Assembly (NCBI GenBank): GCA_946543495.1
Contig: CAMNLS010000015.1
Span: 1 to 14,423, forward strand
Reading direction: 5' to 3'
DNA from: an uncultured Selenomonadales bacterium
GTDB taxonomy: Bacteria > Bacillota > Negativicutes > Selenomonadales > Selenomonadaceae
DNA: 14,423 bases
The translations under genes and the position numbers were made by a program. The number at the start of each line of letters is the position of its first letter. The first letter of the stretch is position 1. Positions 1 to 6,357 of the stretch are shown in pieces. Under the pieces are notes generated by a model, which saw nothing but the letters and a program-made list of their open reading frames with translations, did not search any database and was not told where the DNA came from.

Positions 1-234
1 TTTAACGTCAAGTTCAGTGTCAGCTGTCGTCGCAGGTTCTTTAACGTCAAGTTCAATGTCAGCCGTCGTCGCAGGTTCTTTAACGTCAAGTTCAGTGTCA
101 GCCGCCGTCACAGATTCTTTAACGTCAAGTTCAGTGTCAGCCGTCGTCGCAGATTCTTTAACGTCAAGTTCAGTGTCAGCCGCCGTCACAGATTCTTTAA
201 CGTCAAGTTCGTTGTAAGCCACAGTCGCAGGTTC
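1..234. repeat. 39-bp tandem repeat, six copies, in coding sequence
   Basis: Copies begin at 1, 40, 79, 118, 157 and 196, exactly 39 bp apart. The core TTTAACGTCAAGTTC is invariant. Differences are a few bases per copy, and the copies at 79 and 157 are identical. Read on the minus strand, the units alternate between ESVTAAD, ESATTAD and EPATTAD types, each followed by (T/I/N)ELDVK. The array continues past the left edge. Because the period is a multiple of three, copy-number change would keep the reading frame. Confidence 0.95.
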
Positions 235-645
235 TTCTTGCAAAAAATTTTTTTCGGCGAGCGATGTATTTTCGTCGCCCCACTCAAATTTATTCGTCGA
301 CGCGGTCTTAGACATTAAGGATTTTCTCTTTTCTTCTTCGTAAGCCGCTTTAACTTCTTCGTCAAAGCGTCTTTCCTCGGCGAGCTGTTTATTTAATAAA
401 AATTTGTTCGCGCAAGTCAGGAAAGTCGACGCAACAGCAATCATAATTCCAAGCCGCATGAGGAATTCGCGACCGATTGAAGGTGTCAAAGATGTCGTGG
501 CGATTGTGACCATGAATGATATAATAGCCACCGCCAAAAGTGTTGTGTAATAGATTCGCAATCCCAATCGATTTGCCAATGCATGAACTAACAAGACACT
601 GACAATCATAACGCTCGGCACTATCAAAAAAAATGCCAAACTCAT
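1..645 (-). CDS. Membrane protein with a C-terminal 13-residue tandem-repeat tail, partial (cut by left edge)
   Basis: The frame is open from ATG at 645 to base 1 with no stop, so 215 residues are visible and the C-terminus lies outside the window. Three hydrophobic segments (about residues 3-24, 32-53 and 61-78) are followed by a charged stretch rich in Glu and Lys (about 84-110) and then six copies of a 13-residue acidic repeat ending in ELDVK. No known family is recognised. A GGAGGG sequence abuts the ATG, which is too close for normal initiation. The in-frame TTG two codons later (637-639) has ideal spacing of 6 nt, so the true start may be there. An in-frame TGA lies 24 bases upstream of the ATG, ruling out a longer N-terminus. 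The gene is divergent from lgt. The membrane anchor and soluble tail suggest a surface or scaffold role, which is inference. Confidence 0.7.
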   Translation of the reverse strand, partial: MSLAFFLIVPSVMIVSVLLVHALANRLGLRIYYTTLLAVAIISFMVTIATTSLTPSIGREFLMRLGIMIAVASTFLTCANKFLLNKQLAEERRFDEEVKAAYEEEKRKSLMSKTASTNKFEWGDENTSLAEKNFLQEEPATVAYNELDVKESVTAADTELDVKESATTADTELDVKESVTAADTELDVKEPATTADIELDVKEPATTADTELDVK

Positions 646-703
646 CCCTCCACGAAAAATTTTTACTAATCAGCTTTGACTTCGACACAGTGTTTAAAAT
701 TCC

Positions 704-732
704 TTTAAAAAAGTTTTAGTTCCTGCTATAAT
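704..732 (+). promoter_or_regulatory. Promoter of the lgt operon (extended -10)
   Basis: TGCTATAAT at 724-732 is a consensus extended -10 element. A weak -35, TTTAAA at 704-709, lies 17 bp upstream of the TATAAT hexamer. Transcription would begin near 739, about 24 bases before the lgt start. Confidence 0.6.
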
Positions 733-762
733 CGGCGCATAAAAAATTTTGGGAGGACTCGT

Positions 763-1542
763 GTGCATCAATTCTTATTCTACGTCGGAGACTTTCCGAT
801 TCGTTCCTATGGCGTGATTCTGTCGTTGTCGATTTTCTTGGCGACGGGCGTGGGTTACTTTATGGCTAAGGTCGACGGGCGCGGTTACGAAAAATTCATC
901 GTCGACATTGGATTAATCGGCGGCTTCTTCGGCTTGCTCGGTGCTAGGCTCTGGGACGTGTTCTTCTTTGACTGGAGTTATTATCAAAATCATCTTAGCG
1001 AGATTCCAAACGTGTGGCAAGGCGGCATGGCTGTTCAAGGCGGAATTATCCTCGGTGTGACGGCGGGCGCGATTTATGCAAAGACTAAGGGGCTTGACGT
1101 GATTCATCTTGCCGACCTCATGGCTCCCGCGATTATACTCGGTCAAGCGTTGGGGCGTTGTGCTAACCTTTTGAACGGCGATGCCTTCGGTGCTCCGACG
1201 GGCGCGGGCTACGGAATCATTTACCCCGACACGACGCTTGCCTATCGCACCTACGGCAATCAACCGCTCTTCCCCGCTGAGGTCTGGGAATGTCAGCTTG
1301 ACATTGTGATTTTTGCATTGCTATTAATCTTCCGTTGCACGAATTACGTTAAAGGGCAGTGCTTCACGCTTTATGTTATGCTCTATGCCGCCGCAAGGTT
1401 TGCGTTGGAATTTCTGCGCGGCGATTATACGGCGGAAGTTATTGGCGCGCTCAAGTCCGCGCAAGTTACGAGCGTCGTTGCGTTCACGATTGCCGCAGGC
1501 ATTTTCATCTATCTAAGTTGGAGGAGGAATAAGCATGGCTGA
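763..1542 (+). CDS. lgt: Prolipoprotein diacylglyceryl transferase
   Basis: This membrane enzyme moves diacylglycerol from phosphatidylglycerol to the lipobox cysteine of prolipoproteins, the first step of lipoprotein maturation. The length (259 aa) and multi-helix profile fit the family. Visible motifs are FPIRSYG (11-17), VWQGGMAVQGG (84-94), the signature GRCANLLNGDAFG (131-143, usually GRxxNxxNxE, here with Asp in place of Glu) and the C-terminal RFALEFLRGD. The His of the family motif HGG (His103 in E. coli) is Gln92 here. The start is GTG at 763, with GGGAGG at 751-756 six bases upstream. It heads a three-gene unit: the next start lies inside its last codons. A lipoprotein substrate is encoded nearby (5335-6342). 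Confidence 0.93.
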   Translation: MHQFLFYVGDFPIRSYGVILSLSIFLATGVGYFMAKVDGRGYEKFIVDIGLIGGFFGLLGARLWDVFFFDWSYYQNHLSEIPNVWQGGMAVQGGIILGVTAGAIYAKTKGLDVIHLADLMAPAIILGQALGRCANLLNGDAFGAPTGAGYGIIYPDTTLAYRTYGNQPLFPAEVWECQLDIVIFALLLIFRCTNYVKGQCFTLYVMLYAAARFALEFLRGDYTAEVIGALKSAQVTSVVAFTIAAGIFIYLSWRRNKHG

Positions 1543-1813
1543 AGGTTTACCCGAAGAAATTATAAAGACTCTTGAAAGTTATCACAACCCGCCGAACAAG
1601 CTACGCACCTGGCAAGAGATTACCGCCCGCTATAAACTTGCGCTGGAGAATTACAAAAATATTTGTTTCATGTCGGGCGATGTGCGCGAACAGAAGGTCG
1701 CCACTCACGCTGAAATAAGAACTCTCGGTTGGGTCTTGGGCAAGCCCGAAAAGGATATCGTCAAAGACATTGTCGATAATTCCAATAATCCCGGTTTCCC
1801 ACCGCAAATATAA
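1535..1813 (+). CDS. Small hypothetical protein (92 aa), lgt operon
   Basis: ATG at 1535 follows a strong GGAGGAGG and overlaps the end of lgt by 8 nt, which suggests translational coupling. The product is soluble, mostly helical and without signal peptide or membrane segment. It holds a central stretch (about 24-60) rich in aromatic and charged residues and a C-terminal part ending in Asn and Pro. I do not recognise the family. Its stop codon overlaps the next start (TAATG), so all three genes are probably made together. Its consistent position between a membrane enzyme and a membrane-anchored protein is the only clue to role. Confidence 0.75.
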   Translation: MAEGLPEEIIKTLESYHNPPNKLRTWQEITARYKLALENYKNICFMSGDVREQKVATHAEIRTLGWVLGKPEKDIVKDIVDNSNNPGFPPQI

Positions 1814-2349
1814 TGAACGAGCTTAAAGAACTTCAAAAACTCTTGGACGCGGAAAAGGTCGAGCTGCAAAAGTTCTCGCGGAAGTTTTACTTTATCGCGG
1901 TCGCCGTGCTTATGTCGTTGGCGTTTGCGGTCGTGCTCTACCCGAAGGCGGACACGCCAGCGAGTTGGCACGAAGAAATTATCCCGTCGAACGCATTGAG
2001 CTACATAAAGGACGGCGAACTTGTTGCGTTGCCCGACGGTAATTATCCGCTTGCCATGCCGCCCGAAGGAACTTTCGTAAATAAAATCGCGCCCATGCTC
2101 CTTGTTCAAGTCGACGGCGTTTATTATCCGCTTAACATTGTCGACGATTCGATTATCCCCCGTCACGGAAAACTTTTGCCGCTGAAAATTTTATTCGGCT
2201 TCACCTCCAAGCACGCCGAGAACACGTTGACTTATAACGAAAAAACCGGCAACGATCCTGTCGCCGATTATCGGAAGAAAGCTTTTTATTATTTGCGCGT
2301 CAATGATGGCTTTGGTCGAGTTCAACGCGGCTTTGAGGTTAAGCATTAA
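1813..2349 (+). CDS. Single-pass membrane-anchored hypothetical protein (178 aa)
   Basis: The start ATG at 1813 shares a base with the previous TAA (TAATG), and no good ribosome binding site is visible, so it probably depends on coupling. Residues 1-24 are charged and helical (possible short coiled coil), and about 26-43 form one transmembrane helix. The remaining roughly 130 residues, probably outside the membrane, are rich in short hydrophobic/aromatic strands such as VDGVYYPLNIV. No family is recognised. The last codon region converges with a minus-strand gene, sharing the TTAA that gives both a stop codon. Confidence 0.75.
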   Translation: MNELKELQKLLDAEKVELQKFSRKFYFIAVAVLMSLAFAVVLYPKADTPASWHEEIIPSNALSYIKDGELVALPDGNYPLAMPPEGTFVNKIAPMLLVQVDGVYYPLNIVDDSIIPRHGKLLPLKILFGFTSKHAENTLTYNEKTGNDPVADYRKKAFYYLRVNDGFGRVQRGFEVKH

Positions 2350-2633
2350 TCGTCGTCTTGTGATTCGGAGTCGTCTTCTTCGGGAGGCGGCTCCATTTCT
2401 TTAGGCGGATTATTATCCTGCGGCTCATCGGGGTCGGGCATAACCGTATCTCTGAACTTCCCCCAAAAATCTAAATACTGCGTGGAAGTGTCCGTGTCAT
2501 GCGGGCAAATTTTTTTTGTGTAGCAAACTGTTTCGTAACAATAGCTTGTAGCTTCGGCGGTCGAGAGGTCAACGAGAAATATTACGTTGACAACTGCCGT
2601 TGCCAATATTAAATTTTTCGCTAACCTTCTCAT
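2346..2633 (-). CDS. Small secreted acidic, proline-rich protein (95 aa)
   Basis: A typical Sec signal peptide occupies residues 1-28 (positively charged MRRLAK, hydrophobic core, predicted cut after STAEA). The mature 67 residues hold three cysteines close together (YC, VC, IC within about 12 residues), a WGKF stretch, and an acidic tail of Pro, Asp and Glu. By eye count there are 19 acidic and 5 basic residues, net about -14. ATG at 2633 is preceded by AAGGA about nine bases away. It lies 23 bases after the basic secreted protein gene and is probably co-transcribed with it. No family is recognised. The odd number of Cys suggests a partner or dimer. Confidence 0.65.
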   Translation of the reverse strand: MRRLAKNLILATAVVNVIFLVDLSTAEATSYCYETVCYTKKICPHDTDTSTQYLDFWGKFRDTVMPDPDEPQDNNPPKEMEPPPEEDDSESQDDD

Positions 2634-2656
2634 GCGAATTCATTCCTTGCTGAAGT

Positions 2657-2947
2657 TTATCTGCGCGTCGATTGAGGCGGTCCGAAATTTTTTCTTCGTC
2701 CTCCGCGGTTATCATAAGTTGGTTTCGGTGTGTGCGGAATGTAACGAGGCTTGGGACGGGTTGGCACTCGCGGCGCATAAATTTTTTTAGGCGCGTTTGC
2801 GGAAGGTATAAAAGGTTGACGCAATCTCGGCGGCGTAACGAATCGTCTTGCAAGGAAAACCTTTTCCGAGTCGGCATTTAAGTCCGCCGCTTCGACACTG
2901 CCCGCGAAAAAAAAGATTATTGCCAGTGTGCATAAAATAATCTTCAA
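2657..2947 (-). CDS. Small secreted Pro/Arg-rich basic protein (96 aa)
   Basis: The start is TTG at 2947, with GGGAGG seven bases upstream. Residues 1-20 are a clear signal peptide ending in SVEA, with cleavage expected before ADLN. The mature 76 residues contain about 18 Arg/Lys, 4 acidic residues and 14 Pro, net about +14. The middle section (about residues 58-82) carries motifs such as RPKPRYIPHTPKP followed by TYDNRGGRRK. No family is recognised; composition resembles proline-rich cationic antimicrobial peptides, which is only a resemblance. It follows a hairpin and precedes the acidic secreted gene on the same strand. Confidence 0.65.
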   Translation of the reverse strand: MKIILCTLAIIFFFAGSVEAADLNADSEKVFLARRFVTPPRLRQPFIPSANAPKKIYAPRVPTRPKPRYIPHTPKPTYDNRGGRRKNFGPPQSTRR

Positions 2948-2968
2948 CGTTGCGCCTCCCTACAAACA

Positions 2969-3009
2969 GGAAAAACGGAAAGCGAGCACGGGCTTACTTT
3001 CCATTTTCC
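2969..3009 (-). terminator. Long hairpin, terminator or attenuator between the 32-aa gene and the basic secreted gene
   Basis: On the minus strand GGAAAGTAAGC (3002-2992) pairs with GCTCGCTTTCC (2987-2977) around a CCGT loop: 11 positions with one mismatch and one G-U pair. Flanking GGAAAA and TTTTCC extend the stem. A short T-run follows (GTTTTTCC). It sits directly before the ribosome binding site of the next gene, so it could end transcription partly or control entry to that gene. Confidence 0.55.
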
Positions 3010-3032
3010 GTTCTAAGATTCGAGTTACACTT

Positions 3033-3131
3033 TCAAGCCAACTCTCTTGCTAAGAAGATTGCCAGCAGACCGCCGACGAGTTCATGCGGAACATCAAGTG
3101 CGACTCCGATTAAAGCTAACATCAGCGGCAT
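3033..3131 (-). CDS. 32-residue hydrophobic peptide
   Basis: This is a short gene with unusually good signals. ATG at 3131 is preceded by AAAGGAGG with seven bases of spacing, and a near-consensus promoter lies just upstream. The product begins MPLMLALIGVALDVPHE, continues with a hydrophobic segment LVGGLLAIFLA and ends ARELA before TGA at 3033-3035. Two hydrophobic halves flank an Asp-Pro-His-Glu centre, so it could lie in or on the membrane as a short hairpin or single helix. It is first in a set with two secreted proteins. No family is recognised; a leader peptide, a small membrane regulator or a toxin-like peptide are all possible. Confidence 0.55.
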   Translation of the reverse strand: MPLMLALIGVALDVPHELVGGLLAIFLARELA

Positions 3132-3166
3132 GTGAATTCCTCCTTTGAACGTCCTAATTCAATGTA

Positions 3167-3195
3167 ATTCTACAAACTTTTTACGCCGTTGTCAT
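3167..3195 (-). promoter_or_regulatory. Promoter of the small-peptide/secreted-protein genes
   Basis: Minus-strand ATGACA (3195-3190, 5 of 6 to TTGACA) is followed by 17 bp and TAGAAT (3172-3167, 5 of 6 to TATAAT). Transcription would begin near 3160, about 29 bases before the 32-residue gene. It is the best-matched promoter in the window. Confidence 0.65.
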
Positions 3196-3252
3196 TAGGG
3201 AAGGATTAAAATTTGTTTAAGGCAACGCTAGCTACAGCGCGGAATTTAAAGC

Positions 3253-3281
3253 TTGCCCATTTTATAAAGCTCTTGTACAAT
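3253..3281 (+). promoter_or_regulatory. Promoter of the galU operon
   Basis: TTGCCC at 3253-3258, a 17-bp spacer and TACAAT at 3276-3281. The predicted start is near 3288, about 24 bases before the galU ATG. It is divergent from the minus-strand promoter at 3167-3195. Confidence 0.65.
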
Positions 3282-3286
3282 ACAAG
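3272..3286. promoter_or_regulatory. Perfect palindrome over the galU -10 box, candidate operator
   Basis: CTTGTA-CAA-TACAAG is a perfect 6-3-6 inverted repeat covering the -10 hexamer and the bases after it. A dimeric repressor bound here would block the promoter. The protein that would bind is not in this window. Confidence 0.45.
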
Positions 3287-3311
3287 AAAAAATGGCAGAG
3301 GAATGATTCTT

Positions 3312-4202
3312 ATGAAAGTCAGAAAAGCGGTTATCCCCGCTGCCGGTTTGGGCACAAGATTTTTGCCCGCAACGAAGTCTCAACCAAAAGAAATGTTGCC
3401 GATTGTCGACAAACCGACGATTCAATACATTATCGAGGAGGCAGCGGCGGCGGGCGTTGAAGATATTATAGTCGTCACGGGACGCAACAAACGTTCGATT
3501 GAAGATCATTTCGACCGTTCGATTGAATTGGAAATGGAGCTTGAACGCAAAGGCAAGGAAGAAATATTGCAAATGGTTCGCGACATTCCCGCCATTGCAA
3601 ACATTCACTTTATCCGACAGAAACAGCCGCTCGGCTTGGGACACGCCGTCTTGACTGCCAGCCACTTTATCGGCGGCGAGCCTTTTGCCGTCTTGCTCGG
3701 CGATGATGTCGTCGTTTCTAAAAAACCAGTTCTTCAACAGATGGTCGAGGTCTTCAACGAGTATAGGACTTCTATTCTCGGCGTGCAAGAGGTCGCAGAA
3801 GAGGTCGTCAGCAAATACGGCATTGTCGATTGCAAGCAAGTGGAAGACAACGTTTATAAAGTCAAGGATTTGGTCGAGAAGCCCGCGCTTGAAACGGCTC
3901 CTAGTCGCATTGCAATTCTTGGACGATACATTTTAACGCCGACAATTTTTTCTTACCTTGAGACGCAAGAGCCTGGCGCAGGTGGAGAAATTCAGTTGAC
4001 GGACGGACTTAAGCGTCTTGCAAAAAGCGAGGCTATGTACGCTTATATCTTCAAGGGGCACCGCTACGACGTGGGCACTAAGCTTGGTTTCCTTCAAGCA
4101 AATATTGAGTTCGCTCTTCGTAATCCCGAAACTGCCGACGATTTAAAAAATTATCTTGCCTCCCTGCATGAGAATATGGAGACGATGCTTGACTATGATT
4201 GA
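3312..4202 (+). CDS. galU: UTP-glucose-1-phosphate uridylyltransferase
   Basis: Makes UDP-glucose from UTP and glucose-1-phosphate, feeding glycolipid, capsule and cell-envelope sugar synthesis in the cytoplasm. The 296 residues match the family length. Motifs include the nucleotide-binding GLGTRFLPATK (12-22), VTGRNKRSIEDHFD, QPLGLGHAV, LLGDDVV, GAGGEIQLTDGL and GHRYDVGTK. The open frame extends upstream to 3213, but the family normally begins MKVRKAVIPAAG, which is the ATG at 3312 with AGAGGA nine bases before it; the predicted transcription start near 3288 also excludes the longer form. It is first in a five-gene unit, and its last 8 bases overlap a possible start of the next gene. Confidence 0.95.
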   Translation: MKVRKAVIPAAGLGTRFLPATKSQPKEMLPIVDKPTIQYIIEEAAAAGVEDIIVVTGRNKRSIEDHFDRSIELEMELERKGKEEILQMVRDIPAIANIHFIRQKQPLGLGHAVLTASHFIGGEPFAVLLGDDVVVSKKPVLQQMVEVFNEYRTSILGVQEVAEEVVSKYGIVDCKQVEDNVYKVKDLVEKPALETAPSRIAILGRYILTPTIFSYLETQEPGAGGEIQLTDGLKRLAKSEAMYAYIFKGHRYDVGTKLGFLQANIEFALRNPETADDLKNYLASLHENMETMLDYD

Positions 4203-5319
4203 GCTTATGCCGAATAAAAATCGCGGCGCGGCAGTCGACACGTCAGCTTATTCATTTGCCGCGACGGAGCCTATCCGCAACCTGCACACGTCGCTTGACG
4301 TTTATAAGGAAACGCCGCTTATCAAGTTGAACTTTCCTAACATCGGCACGGTTTATGTTAAGGACGAGTCTCAACGCTTCGGGCTAAAGGCGTTCAAAGG
4401 TCTCGGCGGCGTTTGGGCGATTTATAAAGTTATCAGCGACGAACTCGGCTTGAACAATCCGCCGCTTGAAGAAATCTTTAAGCACCGCGCAGAACTCGCC
4501 GCGATGACGTTTATCACGACAACCGACGGCAATCACGGCAAGGGCGTAAGTTGGGCGGCGGGTCTGTTCGGTTGCAAGTCTTATGTCTACATGCCAAAGG
4601 GAACGGTTGAAGTTAGAGCACAAGCAATTCGCGACGCAGGCTCGGCAACCGTCACGATAACCGACATGAACTACGATGACTGCGTTAAGTATACGGCGCG
4701 GCTCGCAAGGGAAAAGCATTGGCATTTGATTCAAGACACGTCGTGGACGAGCTACGAAGAGATTCCCGCGCAAATTATTCTTGGTTATACGACGCTAGCT
4801 TATGAGGCGTTATGGCAGATGAAGTATCAGCGACCGACGCATATTTTTTTGCAAGCGGGCGTAGGTTCGATGGCGGGCGCGATTGCCGCAGTGTTCGCCG
4901 AAGTGTTCAAGAACAATCCTCCACGTGTGACGATTGTTGAGCCGACGGAAGTCGCTTGCTTTTACGAGACGATAAGAATCAGTGACGGTGAAATTCATTC
5001 GGCGACGGGCAACGGGCAAACGATGATGGCGGGCTTAAATTGTGCGACGCCTTGCGAACTCGCGTGGAAGATTCTAAGACGCTACGCCGCAGATGCCGCA
5101 ACGATTTCTGATGACGTTGCCGCCGATGCCATGAAGGTTTTAGCTGAACATAAAATTATTTCGGGCGAATCGGGCTGTGCGGGCTTTGCTTTGGCTAATG
5201 CCGCGCGGAACTCTCCCGAACTGCGCCGCGAGCTTGAGATTGATGAGGACGCAATTATTTTTGTCATAAACACTGAAGGCGATACTGACCCCGACAACTA
5301 CGAAAAAATTTTACAATAA
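4195..5319 (+). CDS. dpaL: 2,3-Diaminopropionate ammonia-lyase (PLP-dependent)
   Basis: A fold-type II PLP enzyme that splits 2,3-diaminopropionate to pyruvate and two ammonia, resembling E. coli YgeX/DpaL. Motifs with the start at 4195 (374 aa): KDESQRFGLKAFKGLGG with the PLP lysine at Lys68, TTTDGNHGKGVSWAA with Asp111, ITDMNYDD, QDTSW with Asp181, FLQAGVGSMAG for the cofactor phosphate, ISGESG and NTEGDTD near the end. Lys, Asp and Asp correspond to the catalytic trio of the E. coli enzyme. ATG at 4195 overlaps galU by 8 nt; ATG at 4207 just after the galU stop is an alternative (370 aa). The following receptor and carrier genes suggest an amino-acid uptake and breakdown pathway. Confidence 0.88.
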   Translation: MIELMPNKNRGAAVDTSAYSFAATEPIRNLHTSLDVYKETPLIKLNFPNIGTVYVKDESQRFGLKAFKGLGGVWAIYKVISDELGLNNPPLEEIFKHRAELAAMTFITTTDGNHGKGVSWAAGLFGCKSYVYMPKGTVEVRAQAIRDAGSATVTITDMNYDDCVKYTARLAREKHWHLIQDTSWTSYEEIPAQIILGYTTLAYEALWQMKYQRPTHIFLQAGVGSMAGAIAAVFAEVFKNNPPRVTIVEPTEVACFYETIRISDGEIHSATGNGQTMMAGLNCATPCELAWKILRRYAADAATISDDVAADAMKVLAEHKIISGESGCAGFALANAARNSPELRRELEIDEDAIIFVINTEGDTDPDNYEKILQ

Positions 5320-5334
5320 AAAGGAGGCAGTACC

Positions 5335-6342
5335 ATGAAAGCTTTAAAACTTTTACTTCTCTTGCCGATTATCGCATTGCTTGTCGGTTGCGGCGGAGAA
5401 AAAGCCGCGAACAATAACGGGATACGTTTAGGCACGGGCGGTACGGGCGGCATGTATTACGCTTACGGCAACGAGCTGGCTAAACTGGTTCAAGCTGACG
5501 ACTCTAAGCACGTACTCGACGTGAAGACCACCGCAGGTTCGGCGGCTAATCTTCGACTTCTGCGCGAAAAGTTTTTGGACTTAGCCATCGTTCAAAGCGA
5601 CACGCTATCCAATGCCATTAACGGACGCGGTGTCTTCGCGGCGGCAGGTCCCGGTGTCGGTTATGCGGCTGTTGCCGGGCTTTACACTGAAGCTTGTCAA
5701 ATCGTCGTCGCCAAAGACTCTGGCATTAATGAAATCACTGACTTAGTTGGAAAGAAAGTTTCCGTCGGCGAACGTGAATCGGGCGTCCTTCAAAACGCTG
5801 AACAAATTCTCATGTCGCACGGCTTAACCTTTGAAATGATTGACGTTAATTATATGTCCTTCGCTGATGCTGCCGCCGCCCTCGAACGCGGAAACATTGA
5901 CGCATTCTTCATCACGGCAGGTGCTCCAACCGCCTCTATTGCCGACTTAGCTACTAAAAAGGAAATTAAAATCCTCTCTATCGATCTTGACGTTCAAAAC
6001 AACATGATGAAACTTTATAAGGGCTATACTCGTTGCACTATTCCCGCCAATACTTATCAAGGACAGACCGAAGACGTTCAAACTATCGGCGTTAAAGCTG
6101 TCTTGGTTGCTAGCACTGATTTAAAAGATGATGACGTTGCTTACTTAACCGAGTTCGTCCTTAAGAACGCAAAGAATCTTCCGCACAACACTTCAAACGC
6201 TGACTTAACTGTTACATACGCCGTCGAAGACATTCCCGCCAGCTTCCACGCGGGCGCGGCTAAGTTTTACGATTCGCAGGGCGTGAAGGTCAACGTTTAC
6301 GACGGCAAGTCTAGTGAATCAGTTAAAGCCAGCCAAGATTAA
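5335..6342 (+). CDS. TAXI-family solute-binding lipoprotein
   Basis: A lipoprotein receptor for a small organic acid or amino acid, held on the outer face of the membrane. Residues 1-18 form a lipoprotein signal with lipobox LVGC and Cys19 as the lipid site (substrate for Lgt). The family hallmark GTGGTGGMYYAYGNELAK follows at once, then TTAGSAANLRLL and LAIVQSD, typical of TAXI receptors of TRAP transporters. Total 335 aa. The start has AAGGAGG seven bases upstream. No TRAP membrane subunit (DctQ/DctM or fused) is in the window; instead a GltS-type carrier follows after 15 bases. Glutamate or a related amino acid is a plausible ligand, from context only. Confidence 0.88.
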   Translation: MKALKLLLLLPIIALLVGCGGEKAANNNGIRLGTGGTGGMYYAYGNELAKLVQADDSKHVLDVKTTAGSAANLRLLREKFLDLAIVQSDTLSNAINGRGVFAAAGPGVGYAAVAGLYTEACQIVVAKDSGINEITDLVGKKVSVGERESGVLQNAEQILMSHGLTFEMIDVNYMSFADAAAALERGNIDAFFITAGAPTASIADLATKKEIKILSIDLDVQNNMMKLYKGYTRCTIPANTYQGQTEDVQTIGVKAVLVASTDLKDDDVAYLTEFVLKNAKNLPHNTSNADLTVTYAVEDIPASFHAGAAKFYDSQGVKVNVYDGKSSESVKASQD

Positions 6343-6357
6343 TAAGGAGGTGATTTT

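Noticed and set aside
17..217. Plus-strand open frame of Ser/Val/Thr repeats
   Set aside because: It is the antisense shadow of the 39-bp repeat; the minus frame continues into a clear membrane protein.
1..234. CRISPR array
   Set aside because: The units are contiguous with no spacers and lie in a coding frame.
389..688. Minus-strand 99-residue open frame
   Set aside because: It is another frame of the membrane-protein gene. It has no ribosome site and an unusual His/Cys-rich composition, while the alternative frame gives three hydrophobic helices and runs on into the repeat.
2569..2877. Minus-strand 102-residue open frame
   Set aside because: It overlaps both secreted-protein genes in another frame and has no signal peptide; the chosen frames have signal peptides and ribosome sites.
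2950..3135. Plus-strand 61-residue open frame
   Set aside because: It covers the hairpin and the antisense of the 32-residue gene, with no ribosome site.
3213..3311. Longer N-terminus for GalU
   Set aside because: The extension overlaps the promoter and lacks family similarity; the ATG at 3312 gives the usual GalU beginning.
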